In this document: in pieces, positions 7,678 to 15,900 of the stretch
How the letters are laid out: every line of letters starts with the position of its first letter
How positions within the stretch are numbered: the first letter of the stretch is position 1
Assembly: GCA_035544575.1 (NCBI GenBank)
Contig: DATKEC010000095.1
Location: forward strand, 1 to 18,096
Source: DATHWB01 sp035544575
GTDB lineage: Bacteria > Actinomycetota > Acidimicrobiia > Spongiisociales > ZC4RG35
Reading direction: 5' to 3'
DNA length: 18,096 bases
The notes under the pieces: generated by a model
Told to the model about the DNA's origin: nothing
The model's database searches: none
The model's input: only the letters and a program-made list of their open reading frames with translations
Made by a program: the position numbers and the translations under genes

Positions 7678-9225
7678 ATGGACGCACGCACCGTGCCCGC
7701 AGACGCACCGAGTGATCAGTCGAGCCCCGTTTCCCCTCAACCCGCCCGCCCTGGTGCCGATCCTTCGAAGATGGTGCAACCAACCCGCGCTGCGGACCAC
7801 CGCCCGAGTCCCATGTGGACCGTCGGGATCGCGGCCGCGTTGGTGCTCGCACTGGTGTGTCTGACAACAGCTTTCCTCTACCAACGAGCTGCTTCAGCCC
7901 CGGTCGGGGAAGGTCAGCTGTTCAAGACCGACGCGATGGGCGCCTCCGCACGTTTCGCCGCACTGATCGCAGACGGAGCCGACGCCGATCTCGCAGTTCG
8001 AACCCTGCGAAACGACCTCGACGTCGAGGCGGTCGGTGTCGTCGACTCCTCGCTGCGCGTCATCTACTCGACTGCCCCCGAACAGGTCGGTGTCGAGGTC
8101 GGACCGTTCCTCGGCGGTGCGCTCGCCTCCGGACGGTTCGCCGCCCAGGCAGCCGAACTCACCCATCCCCTGTCCATCGACCGCGTCGAGGAGTGGCAGC
8201 CCGGCTCGGTGGTCTATCAGGTCGTCCAGCCGGTCAACGACGAAACCGGCCTGATCCTCTCCTACGACATCTCCGAACTCCTCGCCCGAAGGAGTCAAAG
8301 TTCTGCGCTGCAACCGCTGACTGCAGAACTCGCCGTCTCCGGTCTCGTTGCCGCCGGTCTCTCCTTCGGACTGTGGTTTGCCCGCTCCCGCGCTCGAAGT
8401 CGGATACGCGAGGCCCGAAGGGAAGCGGAGATGCTCGCCGCGCGCTCGCGTGACCTCGAGCGACACAACAAGGAATTGGATGCCTCCCGACGCGAGGCCG
8501 AGCGGGCTCTGGAACTGGCTGAGGAGACCAACCGGATCCGCTCCGAGTTCGTGCTGATGATCAACCACGAGCTGCGCACTCCTCTGACCAGTGTCGTCAC
8601 TGGTGCCGAGGTGCTCCTGGACCAACCGGAGATGCCGCTCGTTGACCGCACCGATCTGCTCGGCCACCTCGTCCAGGACGGGCGGCGACTGGTGGAGCTG
8701 ATGTCGCAGATGCTCACCGTCGCCCGCGTCGAGAACCGCAGCCTCCAGTTCACGCTCACCGAAATTCCCGCTGACCACGTGCTCCAGCGGCTGGCCGGTC
8801 GCTGGAGCTGGCTGGATGTCACGCCGACCACAGGGATCACCGTGGAGTCCGATCGTGACGCCCTCATCCAGCTCATCCACTCACTGGCAGACAACGCCAG
8901 GTCGCACGGAGCCGACCGGATCGGGCTGACCGTGGCCCTCGAGCTTCCCTTCGTGCCGGATCACACCGTGGGCGCAGCGCCCGACGACCCCATCTACTTC
9001 CTCATCACCGACGATGGCCCAGGGATCGACCACGACTTCTTGCCACGGGCATTCGAGAAGTTCGAGAAGCGTGGCCGGTCTTCGGGCACGGGGCTCGGCC
9101 TGTATCTGGTCAGGATGATGGCCGAAGCCATCGACGCCTGTCTCGCGGTTTCGACCGGCCCGTCGGGGACGACGATGGCCGTTGGAGTTCCTTCCGGCGC
9201 CTCCGTGTTGGAGGACGTCCGATGA
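7678..9225 (+). CDS. Membrane sensor histidine kinase (orphan)
   Basis: This 515-residue two-component sensor kinase has a proline-rich cytoplasmic start (about 1-45), then membrane helix 1 (47-68). An extracellular sensor of about 150 residues follows, then helix 2 (218-235) and a charged coiled coil (about 236-290). The phospho-accepting H box INHELRTPLT places the histidine at 297. The ATP-binding domain has an N box with N406 (SLADNARSHG), a G1 box DDGPG at 445-449, an F box FEKFEK and a G2 box GTGLGL at 470-475, so all catalytic motifs are intact. ATG 7678 is preferred because GGAG lies 8 bases upstream; TTG 7630 and GTG 7651 are in frame but lack a good site. No response-regulator gene is adjacent. 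Its stop overlaps the start of the cupredoxin-like gene (ATGA), so the two are probably made together. The signal sensed is unknown. Confidence 0.95.
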   Translation: MDARTVPADAPSDQSSPVSPQPARPGADPSKMVQPTRAADHRPSPMWTVGIAAALVLALVCLTTAFLYQRAASAPVGEGQLFKTDAMGASARFAALIADGADADLAVRTLRNDLDVEAVGVVDSSLRVIYSTAPEQVGVEVGPFLGGALASGRFAAQAAELTHPLSIDRVEEWQPGSVVYQVVQPVNDETGLILSYDISELLARRSQSSALQPLTAELAVSGLVAAGLSFGLWFARSRARSRIREARREAEMLAARSRDLERHNKELDASRREAERALELAEETNRIRSEFVLMINHELRTPLTSVVTGAEVLLDQPEMPLVDRTDLLGHLVQDGRRLVELMSQMLTVARVENRSLQFTLTEIPADHVLQRLAGRWSWLDVTPTTGITVESDRDALIQLIHSLADNARSHGADRIGLTVALELPFVPDHTVGAAPDDPIYFLITDDGPGIDHDFLPRAFEKFEKRGRSSGTGLGLYLVRMMAEAIDACLAVSTGPSGTTMAVGVPSGASVLEDVR

Positions 9226-9608
9226 GACGGCGAGTGCTGCCGGCAGTGCTGAGCGTGCTCGTGATGGTCGTCGGCGCATGCAGTTCGGGTGTGTCTGCCA
9301 AGACCGACCGGGTGGATCTCGACGAGTTCTCCATCGTGACCGGCGAACCTCGGTGGGCGGCAGGTCGAGTCACGCTGACGGTCGAGAACGTCGGCGAACG
9401 CACCCACACGCTGATCATCACCGAGGGCGACGGTACGGTCGTCGCGGCCAGCGACCTTCTCGACCCGGGCGGGTCGGCCGACGTTGAGGTCCACCTGCAG
9501 CCCGGGGAATACGAGCTGACCTGCCGGATCGTCGTCGAGGGCGAAGATGGACAGATCTTCGACCACTACGAACAGGGCATGCACACCGCGATCACTGTCG
9601 GGGCCTGA
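9222..9608 (+). CDS. Cupredoxin-like lipoprotein
   Basis: This is a 128-residue exported lipoprotein. MRRRVLPAV and a hydrophobic stretch lead to the lipobox VGAC, with lipidated cysteine 20. The mature part is a small beta domain with the layout of blue-copper-type (cupredoxin) folds: LTVENVGERTHTL, then an LDPGGS turn, LQPGEYELTC, and a final DHYEQGMHTAITV. Candidate copper ligands are H62, C101, H115 and M120; H115 and M120 form the H-x3-GM pattern. The gap between C101 and H115 is longer than in classical plastocyanin, so metal binding is inferred, not certain. It overlaps the histidine kinase stop by four bases (ATGA), which links it to that sensor, perhaps as an electron carrier or copper-binding accessory outside the membrane. 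Confidence 0.8.
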   Translation: MRRRVLPAVLSVLVMVVGACSSGVSAKTDRVDLDEFSIVTGEPRWAAGRVTLTVENVGERTHTLIITEGDGTVVAASDLLDPGGSADVEVHLQPGEYELTCRIVVEGEDGQIFDHYEQGMHTAITVGA

Positions 9609-9660
9609 CCCGCTCAGCCCAACAGCAGGCGTTTGCCCTGCAGCCGCCGCCACGTCTCCG

Positions 9661-11202
9661 TCAGTCGGTCGTCTGCTGCTCGAGCTCGCCGGGCGTCTCG
9701 AAGGTGACGTCGACGGCTTGGAGCGGCCGCGTCGCCGGAGCGTTGAGGACCCGGCCATCGACATCGAAACGCGAGCCGTGGCACGGGCAGTCCCAACTCG
9801 TCTCGGCTTCGTTCCACTTGACTGTGCAGCCCATGTGCGTGCAAGTCGCCGATACGACCTTGAACACGCCGTCTGCGGTCCGATGAGCGGCGAGGGTGTG
9901 TCCGTCGGCTTTCACGATCCGACCCTCGCCGGGCGACATATCGATGATCGATGGCGCCAGGAGACGCGCGACGCGGTCGCCGACGAGATGACCCGCCACG
10001 TGAACGTTGTCCTTGATGATGGTGCCGATGGCTCTGACTCCCCCAATCCTCGAAGCGTCGAACACGTCGGCATCCGGATGATCGGTCCCGGCGATCGCTG
10101 CGGCGAGAATGTCGGCAGCCACCGTTGCGTTCGTCAGACCCCACTTGCGGAAACCGGTGGCCACATACACGTTCTGGGTCAGCGGCGAACGGCCGACGTA
10201 CGGAATGGAGTCCGCCGTGGAGTAGTCCTGGGCGGACCAGCGGTGATCGAAGGACTCGACATCGAAGTTGTCAGTGGCCCACGTTTCGAGCGCTCTCCAT
10301 CGGTCAGGCGTCGCCTTCGCGGCGCCCGTCTCGTGTCCCTCGCCCACGATGATGAAGCCGGTCTCACCGCCCTCCGGCCAAGGACGCAACGACCTGGTGG
10401 GAGAGCCGGCGCTGATGAACATTCCTGCAGGAGGAGGTTGGCCGAATTTCCCTGCGATCCCGTACGACCGGGACGGCCGCGTCTTGGCGAAGAAGCCGCC
10501 TCGATCGACGATCGGGAGCAGCGTGGCGATGACCGCTACCTTCGCCGTGACCGAGCTTCCGCCAACGTGGCATCGGACGATGCTCCCGTCCTCTTCGATG
10601 TCGGTGACAGGGCTGTCCTCAAAGATGACACCGCCCTCCGCGGTGAGGGCGCGAGCGATCGCGTGACAGTATCCGACCGGGTCGATGTAGGCCTGATCGT
10701 CGTACACCAAAGCCGCTTCGACTGAGAAAGGGAGGCCCGTGTCGGTCGTCAGCCTCGCCGGAAGACCCAGACCGACAGCAGCACTGCACTCGGCTTCCAA
10801 GTCGGCCGTCTCGTCGGCGGTCAGGGCGTAGATGAAGGCAGGGGCTCGGACGAAGCCGCAGTCCTCGTCGCCACCAGTCGCGAGGCGGGCCACCGTCTCT
10901 ATCGCGCGTTGGTTCGCTTGGGCGTAGCGTCGAGCCGCCTCCTCACCGTGATGGCGGATGAGGCGGCGATAGGAGCTGCCATGTTGGGAGGTGACCTTCG
11001 CCGTGGTGTGGCCGGTGGTTCCACCGGCCAAACGGCCCGCCTCGACCACGATGACACGAGCGCCGGTCTGTGCCAGCCGCAGGGCGGTGGTCAGCCCCGT
11101 GATACCCCCGCCCACGACGACGGCATCGGCCGTCTCCTGTGCGACCAGTGAAGGGTGGGGCGGGCGCTCCTCCCGCAGCCACGGTGAAGAGAGTTCAGAC
11201 AT
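9661..11202 (-). CDS. FAD-dependent oxidoreductase with C-terminal Rieske [2Fe-2S] domain
   Basis: This 513-residue protein joins two redox modules. Residues about 25-390 are a DAO/glycine-oxidase-type FAD domain: the dinucleotide motif VVGGGITG (glycines 31-36) comes first, then EAGRLAGGTTGHTTAK, and near the end the YVGRSPL and YVATGFRKWGLTNA flavin-contact region. Residues about 410-510 are a Rieske domain. C454/H456 (CTHMGC) and C472/H475 (CPCHGSRF) bind the cluster, and C459 and C474 can form the disulfide typical of high-potential Rieske proteins. DAO-Rieske fusions of this order are known in bacteria, but their substrates are mostly undefined. No signal peptide is visible, so it is likely cytoplasmic. 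ATG 11202 has only a weak ribosome site. It lies 90 bases downstream of the HExxH gene on the same strand and converges with the cupredoxin gene across 52 bases. Confidence 0.94.
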   Translation of the reverse strand: MSELSSPWLREERPPHPSLVAQETADAVVVGGGITGLTTALRLAQTGARVIVVEAGRLAGGTTGHTTAKVTSQHGSSYRRLIRHHGEEAARRYAQANQRAIETVARLATGGDEDCGFVRAPAFIYALTADETADLEAECSAAVGLGLPARLTTDTGLPFSVEAALVYDDQAYIDPVGYCHAIARALTAEGGVIFEDSPVTDIEEDGSIVRCHVGGSSVTAKVAVIATLLPIVDRGGFFAKTRPSRSYGIAGKFGQPPPAGMFISAGSPTRSLRPWPEGGETGFIIVGEGHETGAAKATPDRWRALETWATDNFDVESFDHRWSAQDYSTADSIPYVGRSPLTQNVYVATGFRKWGLTNATVAADILAAAIAGTDHPDADVFDASRIGGVRAIGTIIKDNVHVAGHLVGDRVARLLAPSIIDMSPGEGRIVKADGHTLAAHRTADGVFKVVSATCTHMGCTVKWNEAETSWDCPCHGSRFDVDGRVLNAPATRPLQAVDVTFETPGELEQQTTD

Positions 11203-11292
11203 CGGCCGCCGGAGAGTCCATGTCCGACGAGTACCCCGCCTCGGAGACTTCCAAACTCGGCCTCGTGTGAGGTGCCAGACACCTGTCCGCTC

Positions 11293-11901
11293 TCACCCTT
11301 CGCACGCCTCGGTGTAGCCGTGGAGCGGGAGCCGGCCGATCAACGTGACATAGCCGGCGAGAAGGTCCTCGCACGTGTTCTGATCGATGTGGCCGGGACG
11401 GGTTGGACGGTCGATGAGACCCCAGGCGATGATCTCGGCCGCATGCTCGGCACCCCGGTCATGCCAGTCACCGTCCCGCCACGCAGTCAGACCCCGAAGC
11501 TCCATGAACGCCTGACGGTGCGAGTCGCCAAGGCCGTGGCGTTCGAACACATGTGCCAACTCATGCAGTGCCAGCCAGTCATGGGCGGGCCCCAGCCGTT
11601 CGCCGCACAGGGTGATCTCTGAGGCGCCGTCACGGTGTCGAGCGATGCCGCTGCGACCCTGGCACGGTCCGTAGTCAGCCGAAGCCACGAAATGCACCGG
11701 AGCTAGTTCGAGGCCCGCCTCGTCGAACAGAGCCAATGCCCAATCGACCAGTGCGTGATGATCGGCCGTGAAACCGTCGTACGTGATCGCGGCCCCAGGC
11801 GGGCGTGGCGCCGACGACGTCGCCACGGGCCGATCCGGCGTGCCGACACCGACGGTCGTCACGAAAACCAGTGCTGCCAGAAAGCCGAGTGCGACGTGCA
11901 T
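11293..11901 (-). CDS. Exported HExxH putative zinc metalloprotease-like protein
   Basis: This 202-residue protein has a hydrophobic N-terminus (residues about 3-20) suited to export, followed by a proline-rich linker and a compact domain. The zinc motif HELAH is at 113-117 inside ALHELAHVFERH. AEHAAEIIAWG (151-161) supplies glutamates that could act as third ligand, as in minigluzincin-like peptidases. Cysteines at 80, 99, 177 and 200 could form disulfides outside the cell. ATG 11901 was chosen because GGAGGG lies 7 bases upstream; the longer form from 11925 lacks this. The precise family is not recognised, so proteolytic activity is inferred from the motif alone. It is divergent from the SARP gene, with 151 bases between the two starts, and is followed on its own strand by the oxidoreductase. 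Confidence 0.75.
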   Translation of the reverse strand: MHVALGFLAALVFVTTVGVGTPDRPVATSSAPRPPGAAITYDGFTADHHALVDWALALFDEAGLELAPVHFVASADYGPCQGRSGIARHRDGASEITLCGERLGPAHDWLALHELAHVFERHGLGDSHRQAFMELRGLTAWRDGDWHDRGAEHAAEIIAWGLIDRPTRPGHIDQNTCEDLLAGYVTLIGRLPLHGYTEACEG

Positions 11902-11908
11902 GCCGGCA

Positions 11909-11914
11909 CCCTCC
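11909..11914 (-). promoter_or_regulatory. Ribosome-binding site deciding the HExxH protein start
   Basis: GGAGGG on the minus strand lies 7 bases before ATG 11901. It supports that codon over the in-frame ATG 11925, which would place this sequence inside the coding region. Confidence 0.7.
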
Positions 11915-11988
11915 GACAGCGGCATTTCCTGGGGCTTCCGGCTGCTTGTGACGACCTTTCAGACCAGCCGAAACGTGCCGTCACGCCG

Positions 11989-12006
11989 GTTAAGGCGGCC
12001 TTAAGG
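11989..12006 (+). promoter_or_regulatory. Direct repeat/dyad upstream of the SARP gene, candidate operator
   Basis: TTAAGG occurs at 11990-11995 and again at 12001-12006, exactly 11 bases apart. Overlapping this is a 15-base dyad, TTAAGGC-G-GCCTTAA (11990-12004). SARP regulators are known to bind direct repeats spaced by about 11 bases near the -35 region. The site lies about 47 bases before the SARP start codon, so autoregulation is plausible. It could equally serve the divergent HExxH gene. No clear -10 box was found. Confidence 0.45.
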
Positions 12007-12043
12007 TCCGTGCTGTTTGCTGGCAGAACAGCCAGATGGCGAG

Positions 12044-12048
12044 GGAGG
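12044..12048 (+). promoter_or_regulatory. Ribosome-binding site deciding the SARP start
   Basis: GGAGG within a GAGGGAGGGA run lies 4 bases before GTG 12053. It makes that codon the likely start rather than TTG 12017. Confidence 0.75.
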
Positions 12049-12052
12049 GAAC

Positions 12053-12940
12053 GTGGCCGGAATCGGCCTGCGGATCGGGGCGCTCGGTCCGCTCGAGGTC
12101 CATCTCGGCGGGGAACCGGTCCCGATCGGTTCAGGCAAGCAGCGCGCAGTGCTGGGGATTCTCTTCGCCCACGGTGGTCGGGTCGTGTCCACCGACCGGC
12201 TGATCGACGAGCTGTGGACTGCCGATGACAGTGCCGACCACCAGAACGCGCTGTGGGTGCACATTTCCAACCTGCGAAAGGTGCTCGGATCCGACACCCC
12301 GGTCCTCGTCACACGGACGCCCGGCTACCTCCTCGACGTCACCAGAGTGTCCTCCGACATCGCCGAGTTCGAGCGTCTGCTGGCTGAGGGCCGAGCCCTC
12401 GCCGACACAGACCCGGCTGCCGCAGCGCTCGTGCTGGGCGAGGCTCTCGGGCTGTGGCGGGGACGTCCGTACGAGGACTTCACCTACGACTCGTGGGCCG
12501 AGCCGGAGATCAGCCGGTTGAACGAGCTGCGGATGGACGCAGTGGAACTCCGCATCGACTGTGACCTCCGGCGGGGCCTGACAACCGAACTGGTGGGCGA
12601 ACTCGAAGGACTGGTCCGAGAACACCCCCTGCGAGAGCGACTCACCGGGTCGCTCATGCTCGCGCTCTACCGGTCGGGACGGCAGGCCGATGCGCTCCGG
12701 GCGTGCCAGCGCCTGCGCACACGACTCGTCGACGAGCTGGGCGTGGACCTGTCCACCGCCATCCAGCAGCTCGAGGATCGAATCGTCAGCGGCGACCCCG
12801 CACTCATTGCCGCCACTTCCTCCGAGGCGCGCCGCGGGCCAGCCGTCCGCGCTACGAGGTGCGTGAAGAGATCGCCACCAGGCCCTCGGGCACGCTGTAT
12901 CGGGTCTACCAGCCGACGGTTGGTCGAGAAGTCCTGCTGA
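12053..12940 (+). CDS. SARP/BTAD DNA-binding module (probably the 5' part of a frame-broken fusion gene)
   Basis: Residues 1-95 form an OmpR-type winged helix: LGPLEVHLGG, then the GSGKQRAVLGILFAHGG helix region, then VSTDRLIDELW, ALWVHISNLRKVLG and the wing TRTPGYLLDV. Residues about 101-244 are the bacterial transcriptional activator domain (BTAD), ending in LGVDLSTAIQQLEDRI. This is the SARP architecture, which activates promoters with short direct repeats. True homology stops near residue 251 (about 12805). The remaining residues to the stop at 12940 are rich in R/P/S and overlap the pseudokinase frame, so they look like out-of-frame translation. GTG 12053 was chosen for its GGAGG site. 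One missing base between about 12805 and 12846 would join it to the long downstream frame. If the break is real, this would be a truncated, soluble SARP of 295 residues. Confidence 0.85.
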   Translation: MAGIGLRIGALGPLEVHLGGEPVPIGSGKQRAVLGILFAHGGRVVSTDRLIDELWTADDSADHQNALWVHISNLRKVLGSDTPVLVTRTPGYLLDVTRVSSDIAEFERLLAEGRALADTDPAAAALVLGEALGLWRGRPYEDFTYDSWAEPEISRLNELRMDAVELRIDCDLRRGLTTELVGELEGLVREHPLRERLTGSLMLALYRSGRQADALRACQRLRTRLVDELGVDLSTAIQQLEDRIVSGDPALIAATSSEARRGPAVRATRCVKRSPPGPRARCIGSTSRRLVEKSC

Positions 12941-15900
12941 AAGTGATCCCTGCAGAGTTCGCGGACGACCCCGATTTCATTCGCCGCTTCGACCGCAACG
13001 CTCAAGCCGTCGCCCAGATCGAACACCCCCATGTCGTCCCGGTCTATGACTACTGGCGCGAGCCCGGCGCTGCGTTTCTCGCCCTGCGATACATGACCGG
13101 TGGCTCGCTCACCTCCCGCCTTGGATCCCTCGCAACCGAAGACGTGGTCCGGATGGTCGATCAGATCGGATCGGCGGTCGAAGCGGTGCACCGCAGCGGC
13201 ATCGCGGTGGGTGGGCTCACCTGCGACCACGTCCACTACGACGAGACAGGCAACGCATTCCTCACCGACTTCGACGTGGAATCGGTCAGAGTCGGGGCAG
13301 CTGGCGCACCGGGCGACGTGACGGCGTTCGCCGCCATCATTGCCCAAGCACTGGTGGGCAGGGAGGGCTCCATTCCGGAATTGCTCGTCGGGCTCCCACC
13401 CGCCCTGGCCGACGTACTCGCCAGATCCGCCGCGTTCGACATCGACGCATTCCGGCGGGAGGTCGTCTCTCTCCTCGACGGCGGACAACCGATGGTGGAG
13501 ATCGAGGAGAACCCCTACAAGGGACTCCGCAGCTTCGAACCAAGCGACGCCGCCGACTTCTTCGGCCGCGAACGTTTCGTGGAGCGGCTCGTTGCCCGGC
13601 TGTCTGGTTCCGGACCAGCCAGCCGCTTCGTTGCCGTGGTGGGACCATCGGGCAGCGGCAAGTCGAGTGCGGTGAAGGCCGGCCTGCTCCCCGCCCTCGC
13701 CGCCGGCGCCGCGCCCGGATCAGATCACTGGTACGTAGCGCGAATGGTGCCGGGGGCACACCCGTTCGACGAACTCGAGTCAGCCCTGATGGCCGTGGCC
13801 GTCGACCCTCCCCCATCGCTCCTCGAACGTCTCATGGGAGAACGCGGGATCGGGCGCACCGTCCGCCGCATCCTGCCTGACGATGCCCCGCTGCTGCTCG
13901 TCATCGATCAGTTCGAGGAACTGTTCACACTCACCAGCGCCGGGTCGGCTGAGCGCTTCCTGGACGCCTTGGCCGAGGTCGTTGCCGACGAGACCGCCAA
14001 GTTGCGGGTGGTGGCGACTCTTCGAGCCGACTTCTACGACCGGCCGCTCCGCCATCGAGGGGTGGGCGAGCTGCTGAGACTCGGCACCGAGGTACTGACC
14101 CCGATGACCACCGAAGAGCTCGAGCGCGCGATCGTCGGTCCCGCCCAGCGGGTGGGGGCTTCGTGCGAACCGGCGCTGGTGGGCGAAATGGTGGCGGCCG
14201 TGGCCGACCAACCGTCGGCGCTACCGCTGCTCCAGTTCGCACTCACCGAAGTCTTCGATCGGCGCACTGGGTCGACGTTGCGGGCATCGGACTATCGCGA
14301 CATCGGCGGTGTCTCCGGAGCCGTGGTCGACAGGGCCGAGGCGGTCTTCTCCTCGCTGGACAGCACCGAGCAGCACGCTGCCCGAGAAGTCTTCCTCCGT
14401 CTGGTCACCCTGGGCGACGGCAGCGGAGACACCCGACGAAGGACGCTTCGTTCCGAGCTGACATCGATCGGCGGCGCCGGAGCCCCGGCGGAACGGGTGG
14501 TCGATGTCTTCGTCCGCAATCGGCTCCTGTCTCTCGACCGTGATCCAGTGACGCGGACCCCGACCGTCGAGATCGTCCACGAAGCCCTGCTGGCGGCGTG
14601 GGGCAGACTGGCAGCATGGATCGACGAAGCACGCTCGGACGTCCGCGCCCGCCAGCGGCTGAGCGAAGCGGCCGCAGAGTGGACCAGCCGGGATCGGGGC
14701 GAGGACTTCGTGCTCGGGGCCGGGCGGCTCGCTCGGTACGAGGGGTGGCTGGAGCAGCCACCGATTGCCCTGACCGTCGAAGAGCGCCGATTCCTCGAGG
14801 CCAGCGTGGCAGCCGAGACCCGGCGCCAGCAGGAGAGCGAGGCAGCGAGTCGACGTGAGGCTCTGCTCGTTAGACGATCGCGCACCGTGGCCGGACTGGC
14901 GCTGATGTCGGTCGTCATCGTGGCCCTCGGTGTCTTCGCCCTGATGCAGAGCAACCGGGCGACGGCGCTCGCCGCCGACGCCGCCATGAACGACGAGAGC
15001 CGGCGTCTGGCGACAACGGCGACGAACCAGGCAGCCATCGACAGCCAGCTGGCGCTGATGCTGGCGGTCGAGTCGGCGCTCGCCACCTCGGGGAGGGGCG
15101 ACGTCATTCCGGCAGCACTCGACGCGCTCCATCTGGCGTTACAGGCGAGCCGCGTCCCGTATCCCAGTGAGGAAGCGGGCGTGACCGTGCGCCCCGGGAT
15201 CGGCGGTGTCTTCACGTTGGCACCTTCTGAGCTCATCGCCTACGCCCAGTCACACGTCGCCAACCGCCGGTTCAGCGTCGAGGAGTGTGAACGTTTCGAG
15301 TTGGACCCTTGCCTCGACTCCCAGCGTGAGTTTCCGGCCGACCTGGCAGTCGCCGGTGGCACGGAGGGCTACGCGAGCGCGACCAGTCAGCCCCTGGCCG
15401 GAGCCGAGGTGTTGGTGGTGACACCGGAGACCAGTGGGTCCCTCGAGGCGCTGGCCGCCAACTTCGACCGCTTGACGGAGGAGACGGGGATCCGGGTCGT
15501 CGTGCGCTCGTTGCGCCAGGACGAAATCGCCCCCGACGTCGTCGCCGCACCCCGTGACGAGGACATCGTGATCGTCCCGCAGCCTGGGTTCCTTCCCAGG
15601 GCAGTGGCGCTGGGGGCGGTGGACCTGTCCCGCTACCTCGATCCCGCCGTCCTCGAGGATGCGTGGAGCCCGTACATGCGCAGCCTGGTATCGGTGGGAG
15701 ACGACGGCACCTGGCCTGACCCGGACGGGAAGGTGTACGGGGTTTGGAACAAACTCGACGCCAAGTCCCTGCTGTGGTTCCGCCGGGACCTCTTCGCCAA
15801 GGAAGGCTGGTCGCCACCCGCCACCTGGGACGAATTGGAAGCCTTGACCGAAGACATCATCGCAGCCGGCTACACGCCGTGGTGTGTGTACATCGGCTCG

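Noticed and set aside
9609..9660. Hairpin GCAGG-CGTTTGC-CCTGC between the convergent genes as a two-way terminator
   Set aside because: The stem is only 5 bases with no T-run on either side; too weak to call.
12780..12850. Programmed -1 ribosomal frameshift site in the SARP-STAND gene
   Set aside because: No canonical slippery heptamer in the correct phase was found; a missing base is the simpler explanation, although not proven.
14221..15236. Long minus-strand open frames opposite the STAND gene
   Set aside because: Their residue make-up (R/S/P/A-rich, no motifs) is that of antisense frames in GC-rich genes; the plus-strand frame carries clear domain motifs.
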